A stretch of 64,000 bases of DNA from Mumia sp. zg.B17 (GCF_019550915.1 NZ_JAHWCI010000008.1:434001-498000); one strand, 5' to 3'; positions 54,519 to 63,885 are shown, counted from the stretch's first letter. Notes: generated from the sequence alone by a model not told the origin. Program-made: numbers and translations.

Positions 54519-56752
54519 CGCTGACCGCCGCGGTCGTCGGCCCGGATCTCGTCGGCGTCGGCGTACGACGGGTCACCGCCCTCGGAGACCGTGTCGTATG
54601 GAGTGAACGCCTCGTCGATCGTCTCGACGCGCTCCTCGAGGTCGACGGGGTCCACCGGGTCGACGCGTGACGCCTCAGCGGCGCTGTCGGCGCCGTCGGT
54701 CTGAGCGCGGCTCTCGAACGGTGACCCGTGCGGCGGTGGCCGCATCGGAGCGATCGCCCGCTCGACGTGGCCGAGCAACGGCTGCACCCGCTCGAGGACC
54801 ACGTCGGCGATGTCGACAATGTCCCGGTCGGCCCGCAGGACCATGTAGTGGTCGCGGTTCTTGGAGGCCAGCTGGAGGAACGTCTCCCGCACGCGGACGT
54901 GGAACTCCGTCGGCTCCGCCTCGAGCCGGTCGGCCTGGTCGAAACGCGATCGACCGAGCTCTGGGTCGACGTCGAGCAGCACGGTGAGGTGCGGGCGCAG
55001 GCGCGAGGTCGCCCACCGGGCCACGGACTCCACCTCGTGGAGGTCGAGCCCGCGACCTCCAGCCTGATAGGCCAGGGTCGAGTCGACGTACCGGTCGGTG
55101 ATGACGATGTCACCCCTCGCCAGCGCCGGGTTGACGACCTGCTCGAGGTGCTCGGCCTTGTCGGCGGCGTAGAGCAGCATCTCGGTCCGTGGGGAGAGCT
55201 CTCCGGTCGCCGGGTCGAGCAGGATCTCCCGTACGGTCTGGCCGACCGGGGTCGCTCCGGGCTCGCGGGTCAGCAGCACGCGGTAGCCGTCGGCCCGCAG
55301 CGCCTCGGCCAGCATCCACGCCTGCGTCGACTTGCCGGCGCCCTCGCCGCCCTCGAAGGCGATGAAGAGCCCGCTCGTGGAGTACGAGGGGGCGGTCGAC
55401 GGGTCCTGCTTGAGCTCGGAGATGAGCGAGAGGCCGTGCCGGTCGTTCATCTGGCGGAAGGAGATCAGCCCGAACCCCGTCGCGAGGACCGCCGCCACCA
55501 GGATCGCGATCTGCGTGCCGGTGTAGGTGTAGTCGCCGAGGTCGCGCAGCGCGATCGTGTGGGTGCCGATCAGACCGGCGACCAGCGGGGCGATCGCGAG
55601 CACCGCCGACAGCACCAGACGGACGAGCGACTGGACGAAGGCGAACGTCCGGCCGCGCATCTCCTCGTCGACCTCGAGGCCGAGCAACGTATAGCCGGTG
55701 ATCCAGGCGATGCCGGCGCAGAAGCCGACCAGCATGACCAGGATCGCCACGAGGGCCATGTTGTGGACGATGGCGACGACGAGCAGCCCGACTCCCGCAC
55801 CGACCAGCGCGACACCGAACATGCGGCGCCGGCTGACCTGCGGCAGGACCTTGGGTCCACGCCACATGCCGAGGCCGAGACCGAGGAAGACCGCGCCGAA
55901 CAGGGTGCCGTAGCCCGGGTCGCCGGCTCCGAGGTCTCCGACGAACACGCGACCCAGGCCGATCACCACGCCGCCGCAGCCGAACGCGCCCACGATGCCG
56001 AGCACCAGGCCGCGCACCAGCGGGGTGCGGAAGACGTACGCCCAACCGTCGGCGATCGTGCGCCAGACACCGACCTGCTGGTCGACGGCGGCGCCCTCGG
56101 GGATGTCGCGCGCGCCGAGGAAGACCAGGCCGCCGAGCGCGAACAGCACCGCGACGAGATAGAGCGCCGGGTCGACATCGGGGACCGAGATGGCGAACAG
56201 CCCGTCGACCGCCTTGGTGATGCCGGTGACGACGATGAACAGGACCGCCGCGGGCAGGGCGGAGCCGTACGTGGTCGCGAGGTTGAGGCGGTTGGCGTCC
56301 TCGAGGTGCTCACGCGGCACGAGGGTCGGGACCGTCGCGTCCTTGGTCGGCATCCAGACCGCGTTGACCGCCTCGATCAGCACGGTCGCGACGATCAACC
56401 ACCACAGCGTGCCGACGAGCGGGATGCTCGCGAAGATGCCCGCCCGCAGGAAGAGGCCGGTCGTGAGCGTGATGCGGCGATCCATGCGGTCGGCGACGTA
56501 ACCGCCGAAGGGGCCAATCACCAGCGCTGGGGCCAGGCGGGCGAAGAGGACCGCGGCGATCGCGAAGTTCTTGCCGGCGTAACCCTCGCCGATCGAGTTG
56601 GCGAACGCCGTGATGGCCAGCAGCCCGATCCAGTCGGCGAGCGAGGCGAGCCCGAGGGCAGCCCAGAAGCGCCGGAAGACCGGAATCCGCATCACCAGGC
56701 GGATGCCGTTCGCGTCGTCGTCGGCTGCTGTGCCTGCCGGATCGTATGCCAC
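54515..56752 (-). CDS. tmk: MFS transporter-thymidylate kinase fusion
   Basis: From GTG 56752 the protein has 745 residues. Residues 1 to about 445 form a 12-helix MFS domain ('GPFGGYVADRMDRRI' in loop 2-3), the rest a thymidylate kinase with 'IAFEGGEGAGKSTQ' (P-loop about 463-472), 'LTREPGATPVG' and 'TDRYVDSTLAYQ', and a LID-like 'RFDQADRLE'. An acidic tail of about 80 residues follows. dTMP kinase fused to an MFS domain is known from actinobacteria such as Streptomyces, so the fusion is natural. It heads an operon with holB. The start lacks a strong ribosome site. Confidence 0.93.
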   Translation of the reverse strand: MAYDPAGTAADDDANGIRLVMRIPVFRRFWAALGLASLADWIGLLAITAFANSIGEGYAGKNFAIAAVLFARLAPALVIGPFGGYVADRMDRRITLTTGLFLRAGIFASIPLVGTLWWLIVATVLIEAVNAVWMPTKDATVPTLVPREHLEDANRLNLATTYGSALPAAVLFIVVTGITKAVDGLFAISVPDVDPALYLVAVLFALGGLVFLGARDIPEGAAVDQQVGVWRTIADGWAYVFRTPLVRGLVLGIVGAFGCGGVVIGLGRVFVGDLGAGDPGYGTLFGAVFLGLGLGMWRGPKVLPQVSRRRMFGVALVGAGVGLLVVAIVHNMALVAILVMLVGFCAGIAWITGYTLLGLEVDEEMRGRTFAFVQSLVRLVLSAVLAIAPLVAGLIGTHTIALRDLGDYTYTGTQIAILVAAVLATGFGLISFRQMNDRHGLSLISELKQDPSTAPSYSTSGLFIAFEGGEGAGKSTQAWMLAEALRADGYRVLLTREPGATPVGQTVREILLDPATGELSPRTEMLLYAADKAEHLEQVVNPALARGDIVITDRYVDSTLAYQAGGRGLDLHEVESVARWATSRLRPHLTVLLDVDPELGRSRFDQADRLEAEPTEFHVRVRETFLQLASKNRDHYMVLRADRDIVDIADVVLERVQPLLGHVERAIAPMRPPPHGSPFESRAQTDGADSAAEASRVDPVDPVDLEERVETIDEAFTPYDTVSEGGDPSYADADEIRADDRGGQR

Positions 56753-56777
56753 CGACTCAGGGTATCCACCAGCACAG

Positions 56778-57977
56778 TCATTCCGGCTCCGGCGCAGCCC
56801 TGACCCGACCCCGAGGTGACCCGGCGTACAGCTCGGTGACGAGCAGGATGACGCAGACGAGGCCCACTCCGACCTCCGGGAGCGGGGCGAGGACGAGCAG
56901 CAGGACCGCGGTGATCGCCGCACCCCACCGCGCCGCCGTGCCCGCAGAACGGTCCTCCGGGCGGACCTTGACGACCCAGCACGCCGCGAGAAGAACGGCC
57001 ACGGACCCGCAGAGCAGCGCGGCGCTCGGCCAGGACTCGACGACGTGCCCGTGCACCACCTCGTGCTGCCAGAAGTCCACGCGCGCGGCCAGCGCCGCCC
57101 CGATCGCGGCCGCCGATGCGAACACCGCGTAGTGGCCGAACCCCCACACGTACTCCGCCCCGGTGCCCCGCGCACGCTCCAGCGCCGCGGCCGAGTCACG
57201 AGCGAAGTAGATCCACCACACCGAGAACACGATCAGCACCCCACCCACGGAGACGTACGCCAGCCCGCGCTGGACGTCATGGGCATCGACCGACTCCTGG
57301 ATGGCGAGGGTGACCGACAGGATGGTCTCGCCCAGCACGATGATGAAGAACAGGCCGTACCGCTCGGCGATGTGGTGCGCGTGCCAGCTGGTCTGGTTCG
57401 GCCGCTCGGCCCACACCGGCACCACGAGCTCGCAGACGACGAACACCGCGAACTCCGGGATCGCGATGTCGCGCGGGCTGACGAGGTAGACGACCCAGAG
57501 CAGCTGTACGGCGGTGATCCCGGCCGCGAAGCGGAGGCAGCTGGCTCGGTGCTGCGGGTCGCCCGCCGCGGCGCGGAGCCACTGGACGACCAGGCCGACC
57601 CGCATGATGACGTAGCCGACGACGATGAGGCCGAGGTCGCCGTCGAACATCCGTGGGATGCCGGCGGCCAGGACCAGCGCTCCGACGATCTGCAGGATGG
57701 TGAGCAGCCGGTACGCGACGCCGTCGTCGTCGTACGCGGAGGCGAACCACGCGAAGTTGAGCCACGTCCACCAGATCGCGAAGAAGACCATCGCGAACCG
57801 GAGCAGCCCGTGGGCCAGGTCGCCGTCGGTCGTGGCGTGGTGCAGCTGCGTCGCCGCCTGAGCCACCGCGACCACGAAGCACAGGTCGGTGAGGAGCTCG
57901 AGCGGTGTGGCGGCCCGGTGCGGCTCGCCGGGGTCGCGGGCGCGGAGCCCGAGGACGCGACTCGAGATGGTCGGCAC
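56778..57977 (-). CDS. Low temperature requirement protein A (LtrA) family membrane protein
   Basis: The 399-residue protein has about ten hydrophobic segments and family marks 'ATPLELLTDLCFVVAVAQAA' (near 24-43), 'FAIWWTWLNFAWFASAYD' and 'AERYGLFFIIVLGETIL'. LtrA was found in Listeria as needed for growth in the cold; its activity is unknown. Its GTG starts 3 bases after the stop of the FAD oxidase gene, as last gene of a four-gene operon with an ABC exporter. Confidence 0.93.
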   Translation of the reverse strand: MPTISSRVLGLRARDPGEPHRAATPLELLTDLCFVVAVAQAATQLHHATTDGDLAHGLLRFAMVFFAIWWTWLNFAWFASAYDDDGVAYRLLTILQIVGALVLAAGIPRMFDGDLGLIVVGYVIMRVGLVVQWLRAAAGDPQHRASCLRFAAGITAVQLLWVVYLVSPRDIAIPEFAVFVVCELVVPVWAERPNQTSWHAHHIAERYGLFFIIVLGETILSVTLAIQESVDAHDVQRGLAYVSVGGVLIVFSVWWIYFARDSAAALERARGTGAEYVWGFGHYAVFASAAAIGAALAARVDFWQHEVVHGHVVESWPSAALLCGSVAVLLAACWVVKVRPEDRSAGTAARWGAAITAVLLLVLAPLPEVGVGLVCVILLVTELYAGSPRGRVRAAPEPE

Positions 57978-57980
57978 CCG

Positions 57981-59240
57981 CTACAGCGTAGGCACCACCG
58001 GCCGCTCCGGCGCGACGTTGTGGTTGCGCCGGAACAGGTTGCCGGGGTCGTAGACCCGCTTGACCGCAGCCAGACGGGCGTACGTCGCCGGCGGGTACGC
58101 GGCAGCGACGGACGCGGAGTCGTCCTGCGACAGGAACCCGACGTACGCGCCTGTGCCGTGCCGTGCGACGGCGTCCCAGTCGTCACTCGGGCCGTCGAGC
58201 GACGGCGTGGGCGCTCCGGGAGGCGCCATCCGGGCGACCACGACCATCGCCTCCGCGGCGCGGTGCGCGAACGCCGTCGCCTCCGGGGCCACCCGGTCGA
58301 CGGCGCCGCCCATCCCGCGGATCGACAGCACGGTCGGTGCGCCGCTCCTCAACGCGAGGGTGTCGTCCAGGCACGCGTCGGTCAGCGACGGGACGAAGGC
58401 GTTGCGCATGGCGACCTGCATGCCCTCGGGCATCACCCGGTCGTCGAGGACGTCGGCGTACGGGACGACGCCCACCTCGTCCGCGACCACCGGCCCAAGG
58501 GTGCGGAGGCGGGACGCCGCACGCTCTGCGGCGACGCGATCCGGCTCTGCGAAGCACCACTCGACGAGCACGTGGGCCGGCCCGAGCGGTGTCTCGGGAA
58601 TGAGCATCACGATGCTGGAGAGCCGCTCGTCGCTGCTCAGGAGGTGGTCGCGCCACCCCCGCAGGAGCGCCGCCGGGTCCGACAGGTCGTACGAGATGGT
58701 TCCTCTCACCACGGTCGACACCGGTGCCGCCACGACGTCGAGGCTCGTCACGACACCCACGTTGCCTCCCCCGCCGCGCAGCGCCCAGAACAGGTCGGGG
58801 TCGTCGTCGGCGTCGACCGTGCGGACCCGGCCGTCGGCGGTGACGATCTCCGCCCCCACGACGGCGTCGATCGTCAGCCCGTACCGGCGCACCATCCAAC
58901 CGATCCCCCCGCCGAGAGCGAGCCCGCCGACACCGACGCTGCGGGTGTCACCGGAGCTGATCGCCAGGCCGTGCGGCGCCAGTCGGTCCGCGACGCGGCC
59001 CCAGGTGGCGCCGGCACCGAGCCGGACCAGGCCGGTGGCGGAGTCGAGGACGCGGACGTCGTCCAGGCCGCCCAGGTCGAGCAGCGGTCCGCCGTCGGCG
59101 GCGCTGTGCCGGGCCACACTGTGGCCGCCGCTGCGGACGGTCAGGGACGTGCCGCTGTCGCGGATGCGGTCGACGGCGCCGGCCACGTCGGCGGCGGTGC
59201 GGGCGTGGACGACGCCGTCGGGTGAGCCGTAGGACGTCAT
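57981..59240 (-). CDS. FAD-linked oxidase, berberine-bridge-enzyme-like
   Basis: A 419-residue flavoenzyme with the PCMH FAD domain: 'VRSGGHSVA' (His40 is the usual covalent FAD His), 'GVGGLALGGGIGWMVRRYGL' and 'FWALRGGGGNVGVVTS', and the BBE C-terminal 'VYDPGNLFRRNHNV'. The bicovalent Cys is not obvious, so it may have only one covalent link. Family enzymes oxidise sugars, alkaloids or aromatic metabolites. AAGGAGA precedes ATG 59240, which overlaps the permease stop (ATGA). Confidence 0.92.
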   Translation of the reverse strand: MTSYGSPDGVVHARTAADVAGAVDRIRDSGTSLTVRSGGHSVARHSAADGGPLLDLGGLDDVRVLDSATGLVRLGAGATWGRVADRLAPHGLAISSGDTRSVGVGGLALGGGIGWMVRRYGLTIDAVVGAEIVTADGRVRTVDADDDPDLFWALRGGGGNVGVVTSLDVVAAPVSTVVRGTISYDLSDPAALLRGWRDHLLSSDERLSSIVMLIPETPLGPAHVLVEWCFAEPDRVAAERAASRLRTLGPVVADEVGVVPYADVLDDRVMPEGMQVAMRNAFVPSLTDACLDDTLALRSGAPTVLSIRGMGGAVDRVAPEATAFAHRAAEAMVVVARMAPPGAPTPSLDGPSDDWDAVARHGTGAYVGFLSQDDSASVAAAYPPATYARLAAVKRVYDPGNLFRRNHNVAPERPVVPTL

Positions 59241-60061
59241 GCGGATCTCCTTCGATAGAGGTGGAACGTGAGTGGTGCGAAGACGGCGACCAGGGCGGCG
59301 GAGGCGACCAGCACCCACGCGACGTCCCCGAGGTCCGCGGTGCCGGCGAACAGGGTGCGCTCGGCGGTGACGAGCAGGCTGACCGGGTTGGCCTCGACCC
59401 ACACCTGCAGCCAGCCGGGCATGGTGTCGGGGTCGACGAAGGCGTTGCTCGCGAAGGTGAGCGGGAACTGGATGAGGAAGCTGAGCATCGAGACCGCCTG
59501 CGGCGACCGCGCGAGCAGCCCGATCACCGCCCAGACCCACGACAGCGCGTAGGCGAAGACCACCGCGAGGCCGACGCCGGCGAGGACACCGGCCATGCCG
59601 CCGTCCGGGCGCCATCCGATGAGCAGGCCGAGCAGCACGACGAGGACGGCCGCGACGAGATAGCGCCCGACGTCGCCCGCGAGCGTCCCGACCACATGGG
59701 CCGACTGCCACACAGGCAGCGACCGGAAGCGGTCCAGGACCCCGCGGCTCACGTCGGTGTTGAGCGCGAGCCCGCCGTAGACGGTCATGAGGAGGATCGC
59801 CATGACGAGCGTCCCAGGCAGCAGGTACTGGACGTACGACCGTGGCGACCCGGCGAGCGCCCCGCCGAAGAGGTAGGTGAAGAGCACGGTGAAGAGGACC
59901 GGGATCAAGATCGCGTCCGCGGCCTGCTCGGGCGTGTGACGGAGCTTGAGGAGCGAGCGCCAGGCGAAGGCACGGACCGCGGCGGTCGCGCTCGTCGGTG
60001 GACTCTCGTCGAGCGGGTCCTCGAGGACGGAGACGGGGCTGATGTCCATGGCGGTGGTCAT
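59237..60061 (-). CDS. ABC-2 type transporter permease (DrrB-like)
   Basis: The 274-residue protein has six hydrophobic helices and the ABC-2/DrrB layout: 'RSLLKLRHTPEQAADAIL' before helix 1, 'LNTDVSRGVLDRFRSLPV' in the cytosolic loop, 'FASNAFVDPDTMPGWLQ' near helix 5. With the upstream ATPase it forms a half-type exporter like daunorubicin resistance DrrAB. The ATG overlaps the ATPase stop (ATGA). Substrate unknown. Confidence 0.92.
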   Translation of the reverse strand: MTTAMDISPVSVLEDPLDESPPTSATAAVRAFAWRSLLKLRHTPEQAADAILIPVLFTVLFTYLFGGALAGSPRSYVQYLLPGTLVMAILLMTVYGGLALNTDVSRGVLDRFRSLPVWQSAHVVGTLAGDVGRYLVAAVLVVLLGLLIGWRPDGGMAGVLAGVGLAVVFAYALSWVWAVIGLLARSPQAVSMLSFLIQFPLTFASNAFVDPDTMPGWLQVWVEANPVSLLVTAERTLFAGTADLGDVAWVLVASAALVAVFAPLTFHLYRRRSA

Positions 60062-61023
60062 GCTGCGACCTCCTCGGCCGTCAGGGCGAGGAAGACCTCG
60101 TCGAGCGTCGGCCGCCGCACGTCGAAGCCCACCGGTGCGACGCCGGCGTCGTCGACGACGTCGAGGATCCGGCGGACGGGCACCGAGAGCGGGACGGACA
60201 GCAGCGCGGTCCCGTCCTCGGCGACCGTCTCGGAGAGCGAAGGGGTGCCGTCGGTCAACTCGGCGAGGGCCGCGCTCGCGCGTACGGCGTCGGCGGGACT
60301 GGACAGCCGCATCTCGAGGACGTCGCCACCGATCGATCTCTTCAACGCGTCGGGAGTGCCGGTGGCGACGACGCGTCCCCGCGCCACCACACCGATGCGA
60401 TCGGCGAGCTGGTCGGCCTCGTCGAGGTACTGCGTGGTGAGCAGCACCGTCGTCCCGTGGCCCACCAGCTCGTGGACGAGGTCCCACACCTGGTGGCGGC
60501 TGCGTGGGTCGAGCCCTGTCGTCGGCTCGTCGAGGAAGAGAAGCCGAGGCGTCCGTACGACGCTCGCCGCCACGTCGAGCCGCCGCTGCATCCCACCGGA
60601 GTATGTGGCGACGAGCCGGTTGGCGGCGTCGTCGAGGCCGAAGGCGACGAGCAACCGCTCGGCACGTGCGCGGGCGCTGCGACGGGTGTGGCCGAGGAGC
60701 CGGCACTGGAGGACCAGGTTCTCGGCCCCGGTGAGGTCCCCGTCGACCGACGCAAACTGTCCCGTGAGCGCGATCTCCCGCCGTACGGCGGCGGCCTCCG
60801 ACACGACGTCACTGCCCAGCACGCGCGCGCTTCCGGCGTCGGGGCGCAGCAGCGTTGCCAGCAGCCGGATCGTGGTGGTCTTGCCGGCACCGTTGGGTCC
60901 GAGCAGCCCGTAGACGCCGCCCGCAGGCACCACGAGGTCCAGCCCGTCCACCGCGCGCGTCGCGCCGAACGACCTGCTCAACCCCACCGCCTCGACGGCG
61001 TTCTGTGTGGGTGGTTGCACCAT
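60058..61023 (-). CDS. ABC transporter ATP-binding protein (DrrA-like)
   Basis: The 321-residue ATPase has Walker A 'GPNGAGKTTT' (42-51), the signature 'YSGGMQRRLDVA', Walker B 'LLFLDEPTTGLDP' and the H-loop region in 'TTQYLDEADQL'. The C-terminal 90 residues are the DrrA-type regulatory extension. A GAGGAGGAG site precedes ATG 61023. It starts a four-gene overlapping operon and faces the two-component genes across a 190-base divergent promoter region. Confidence 0.94.
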   Translation of the reverse strand: MVQPPTQNAVEAVGLSRSFGATRAVDGLDLVVPAGGVYGLLGPNGAGKTTTIRLLATLLRPDAGSARVLGSDVVSEAAAVRREIALTGQFASVDGDLTGAENLVLQCRLLGHTRRSARARAERLLVAFGLDDAANRLVATYSGGMQRRLDVAASVVRTPRLLFLDEPTTGLDPRSRHQVWDLVHELVGHGTTVLLTTQYLDEADQLADRIGVVARGRVVATGTPDALKRSIGGDVLEMRLSSPADAVRASAALAELTDGTPSLSETVAEDGTALLSVPLSVPVRRILDVVDDAGVAPVGFDVRRPTLDEVFLALTAEEVAA

Positions 61024-61213
61024 GTCTCCTCCTCGGTCGTCCCCGGATCTTCAGGGTCGGACAGAGGTGGGTCAGGTCGCGTCGTCCGGCAGACGGCAAT
61101 CGAGCGGACGTCGTCGGGGGTGCCCGCGAGAGCGCCGTACTCCCTGGGGATGACGTCAGGGGTGCATCTCTCGGCGGACGCGGACGACCCGACAGGTCGC
61201 TTACAGTGCACGG

Positions 61214-61999
61214 GTGCGCACCGACCGAGGGTGGAAGCGGTTCTACGCGGCGGGCTGGCTCGTCTCCGGCCTCGTCGCCGTCGCGGCCGCGCACCAGTGG
61301 AAGGCGCGGATGACGGTGCTCGAGGAGCGGCTCGCCGAGGCCGAGCGGGTCCGCGAGGAGGTGCTGCGCCGTCGCGTCGCCGAGGAGCAGCTGCGCATCG
61401 CCCGCGAGCTGCACGACTCGCTCACGCACAGCATCTCGGTGGTGACGATGCAGGCCGGCGTCGCCGCCCACCTCGCTCGCAAGCGTGGTGAGGAGGTCCC
61501 GGGAGCGCTCTCGGCCATCCAGGAGGCGGCCGGTGAGGCGTCGCGGGACCTGCGCGAGACCTTGAGCGTTCTGCGACGCGACGACCAGGTCAACGGCTAC
61601 GGCCTGGGCGACCTCCCCCGCCTGGTCGCCCTCAGCAGCCACGCCGGCATCCAGCCGCGCCTGACCGTGTCAGGGGACCGCCGGACGGTCCCCGTGGAGG
61701 TCGACTCCGCGGCGTACCGGATCGTGCAGGAGGCGCTGACGAACGTCGCGCGGCACGCCGGTCCCACCGAGGCGCGGGTCGTCGTGGAGTACGAGGTCGA
61801 TCTGGTGACCGTCCGCATCGACGACGACGGGCGACCCGAGACGTCGCGCCCTCCTGCGCGACCCGGGCTCGGACTGATCGGGATGCGAGAGCGGACCAAC
61901 GCGCTCGGCGGCAACCTGACCGCCGGCAGGCGCCCCGACGGCGGGTTCTCGGTGGTCGCCCGGCTGCCGCTGAGTGTCGACGGCCCGGTCATGCTGTGA
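61214..61999 (+). CDS. NarL-type sensor histidine kinase, short
   Basis: At 261 residues, this kinase has one hydrophobic N-terminal segment (about 10-27), a coiled linker, the HisKA_3 His67 in 'RELHDSLTHSISVV' and an HATPase end with 'EALTNVARHAG' and 'GLGLIGMRERTNALGG'. It lacks a recognisable sensor domain, so its stimulus is likely membrane-near or carried by a partner. GTG 61214. Its GTGA stop/start overlap couples it to the next gene; the divergent ABC operon is its most obvious target. Confidence 0.92.
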   Translation: MRTDRGWKRFYAAGWLVSGLVAVAAAHQWKARMTVLEERLAEAERVREEVLRRRVAEEQLRIARELHDSLTHSISVVTMQAGVAAHLARKRGEEVPGALSAIQEAAGEASRDLRETLSVLRRDDQVNGYGLGDLPRLVALSSHAGIQPRLTVSGDRRTVPVEVDSAAYRIVQEALTNVARHAGPTEARVVVEYEVDLVTVRIDDDGRPETSRPPARPGLGLIGMRERTNALGGNLTAGRRPDGGFSVVARLPLSVDGPVML

Positions 62000-62664
62000 T
62001 CCGGGTCCTGCTCGTCGACGACCAGCCGCTGATCCGTGCGGGGCTGCGGGCGCTGCTCGACGCGGAGGACGACCTCGAGGTGGTCGCGGAGGCCGAGGAC
62101 GGAGCGTCGGCCCTCGAGCAGGCGGTGGCGCACCGACCTGACCTCGTCATGATGGACGTCCAGATGCCCGTCGTCGACGGGATCGAGGCGACCCGACGGA
62201 TCGTGGAGGACGAGCGGCTCTCGTCCGCGCGCGTCGTCGTGCTGACGAACTATGGGCTCGACGAGTACGTGTTCGACGCCCTGCGCGCCGGCGCGAGCGG
62301 GTTCCTCGTCAAGGACACCGAGCCTGCCGAGATCGTGCAGGCGCTGCGCGTGGTCGCCGACGGGGACGCGCTCCTGTCACCGGCGATCACGCGACGGCTG
62401 ATCAGCGAGTTCGTCGCGCGTCCTCCGGAGGTCGTCTCCGTCTCGACGCTCGAGGCCCTGACCGCACGGGAGCGCGAGGTCGTCGCACTGGTCGGCTACG
62501 GCCTGAGCAACGACGAGATCGCCGAGCGGCTCGTCGTCAGCCCGACCACGGCCAAGACCCACGTGAGCCGGGCGATGACCAAGACCGGCGTCCGCGACCG
62601 CGCGCAGCTGGTGGTGTTCGCCTACGAGACCGGGCTCGTCCAGCCTCGCGAGCGCGAGTCCTGA
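61996..62664 (+). CDS. NarL/LuxR-family response regulator
   Basis: The 222-residue protein has a receiver domain with Asp9, Asp54 in 'VMMDVQMPV' and Lys in 'FLVKDTE', and a LuxR HTH with 'LTAREREVVALVGYGLSNDEIAERL' (seen in pieces). The GTG overlaps the kinase stop. An exact 23-base segment that includes its last coding bases and its TGA stop is repeated at 63863-63885. Confidence 0.94.
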   Translation: MIRVLLVDDQPLIRAGLRALLDAEDDLEVVAEAEDGASALEQAVAHRPDLVMMDVQMPVVDGIEATRRIVEDERLSSARVVVLTNYGLDEYVFDALRAGASGFLVKDTEPAEIVQALRVVADGDALLSPAITRRLISEFVARPPEVVSVSTLEALTAREREVVALVGYGLSNDEIAERLVVSPTTAKTHVSRAMTKTGVRDRAQLVVFAYETGLVQPRERES

Positions 62665-62677
62665 CCGGCGCGACCAG
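62655..62677. repeat. 23-bp direct repeat, copy 1, spanning the response regulator stop
   Basis: CGAGTCCTGACCGGCGCGAC with three further bases is identical to 63863-63885. This copy contains the response regulator's TGA (62662-62664). The repeats bracket a 1.2-kb segment, as would attachment sites or a duplication-mediated insertion. Confidence 0.85.
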
Positions 62678-62908
62678 GCCCACAGTGAGCAGGAGACACG
62701 CGAACTGCGCTCACGCATCGAGGCCGAGCAGCGGGGAGCACGCGCCGAGCAGCACATGAGGGACCAGCTCCGCAGCCGCTATGGCGTGGACGTCAACAAC
62801 ACCCAAGCCGACCCTGCGGCCGTACGGGCGGCGGCCGTCGTTCGCCGAGTCAACGATCGGATCGCAACTGCGGCTAGCCAAGCAGGGGTGTGGGCGTTGC
62901 ATCAGTGA
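62678..62908 (+). pseudogene. C-terminal fragment of an unidentified protein
   Basis: An open frame without a good start reads 'ELRSRIEAEQRGARAEQHM' and 'YGVDVNNTQADPAAVRAA', then 'VNDRIATAASQAGVWALHQ', ending at TGA 62906-62908. Base composition by codon position looks coding. It begins straight after the 23-bp repeat, so it seems to be a truncated gene carried into place with the inserted segment. Family unknown. From 62909 to 63060 I see nothing else. Confidence 0.5.
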
Positions 62909-63060
62909 GTTCGCGAGAAGTTCATGGGTCACGGCGCGTGCGGGCCGTCAGAATGGATCAATGGGCCCCCTTTCTCCGTCGCGACCTCGTTCCATCCCAA
63001 CGCGGGCGGCCAGTTCGCATGCGCCTTCGCCGTCGGTGACCAACTGATCGCGGCTGGTGG

Positions 63061-63771
63061 ATGAACACAACATCACGTGCCATCGCGGGCATCGCGGTCG
63101 TCGCAGCCCTGTGGGTAGGTGGGTGTGGTGCGGATGGCAGTGGGGGTTCGGACTCTGCAGGTCGGTCGGATTCTGCTGTCGCTAGTCCGACACCTCGGAA
63201 CGAGACGACGTTCGCGCCTCTTCCCCCTGTCACCGCGGCAGGCTCCGGACCGGATGTTTCGTCCCCGCTCCAGGACAGGGCATCGAAGGCTGCGACGGTC
63301 GATGCCTCACGTTCCGGCCCGGCTCGAGCCGACGCCGAGCGATTCGCCCTGATCTTCTCTCAAGCCGTGGTCGATCTTCGAGATCCCGTAGACATCGAGG
63401 CGTTGCTCGACGAGGTGGGTGCTGATGACCTTCCTCTGTCCACGAGGTCAGGTCTGGTGGATGAGGGAGAGCAGGCGAGCGCCGGTCTCGACCGATTCTG
63501 GAAGACGGATGACCCGATGTGGATTCGCACACAGCTGGTCGGGGGAACGGAGGAACCCTCGTCAGTGATGGTCGAGATCGCAGGTTCCATCGGGGTGACT
63601 CAGTGGCCGGACTACACCGGTTGGTCGCTGCTGCGCATCGATGTTGTCCGTGCCGATGACCAGTGGGAGGTCTCTGGCTTTTCGGCGGGCGGCAGACGTG
63701 CGCGCCCGGACGACGCCGACCCTCAGCTCCGCGATCAGCTCGAGGGCAAGGGGTGGCGCCGAGTGATCTGA
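63061..63771 (+). CDS. Secreted lipoprotein of unknown function
   Basis: A 236-residue precursor with signal peptide and lipobox 'LWVGGC' (Cys22), a Gly/Ser/Asp-rich linker to about residue 80, and a mixed alpha/beta domain with 'ERFALIFSQAVVDL' and 'WPDYTGWSLLRIDVV'. I do not recognise the family. The gene lies inside the segment bracketed by the 23-bp repeat. Composition is below the core in GC. Confidence 0.75.
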   Translation: MNTTSRAIAGIAVVAALWVGGCGADGSGGSDSAGRSDSAVASPTPRNETTFAPLPPVTAAGSGPDVSSPLQDRASKAATVDASRSGPARADAERFALIFSQAVVDLRDPVDIEALLDEVGADDLPLSTRSGLVDEGEQASAGLDRFWKTDDPMWIRTQLVGGTEEPSSVMVEIAGSIGVTQWPDYTGWSLLRIDVVRADDQWEVSGFSAGGRRARPDDADPQLRDQLEGKGWRRVI

Positions 63772-63865
63772 CCGCGAGATCGTCGGGCAGCGGGTCGAGG
63801 AACGACGGCTCGCTGACGCCGCCGCCGTAGACCTTCACGTTCAATGCCGACCAGAGCCTCTTCGA
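63772..63865 (-). pseudogene. Short coding fragment on the minus strand
   Basis: The minus strand reads 'RLWSALNVKVYGGGVSEPSF' followed by 'LDPLPDDLAV', which looks like an internal piece of a solute-binding or other protein and not like chance. It has no start or end and leads into the second 23-bp repeat. It is probably debris carried with the inserted segment. Confidence 0.35.
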
Positions 63866-63885
63866 GTCCTGACCGGCGCGACCAG
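63863..63885. repeat. 23-bp direct repeat, copy 2
   Basis: Exact repeat of 62655-62677. Two bases downstream lies a strong hairpin. The order response-regulator end, hairpin would be normal if the segment between the two copies were removed. Confidence 0.85.

Noticed and set aside
54515-56752. MFS-thymidylate kinase fusion as an artefact or novelty
   Set aside because: The frame is continuous and the same fusion is known in other actinobacteria, so it is not treated as new.
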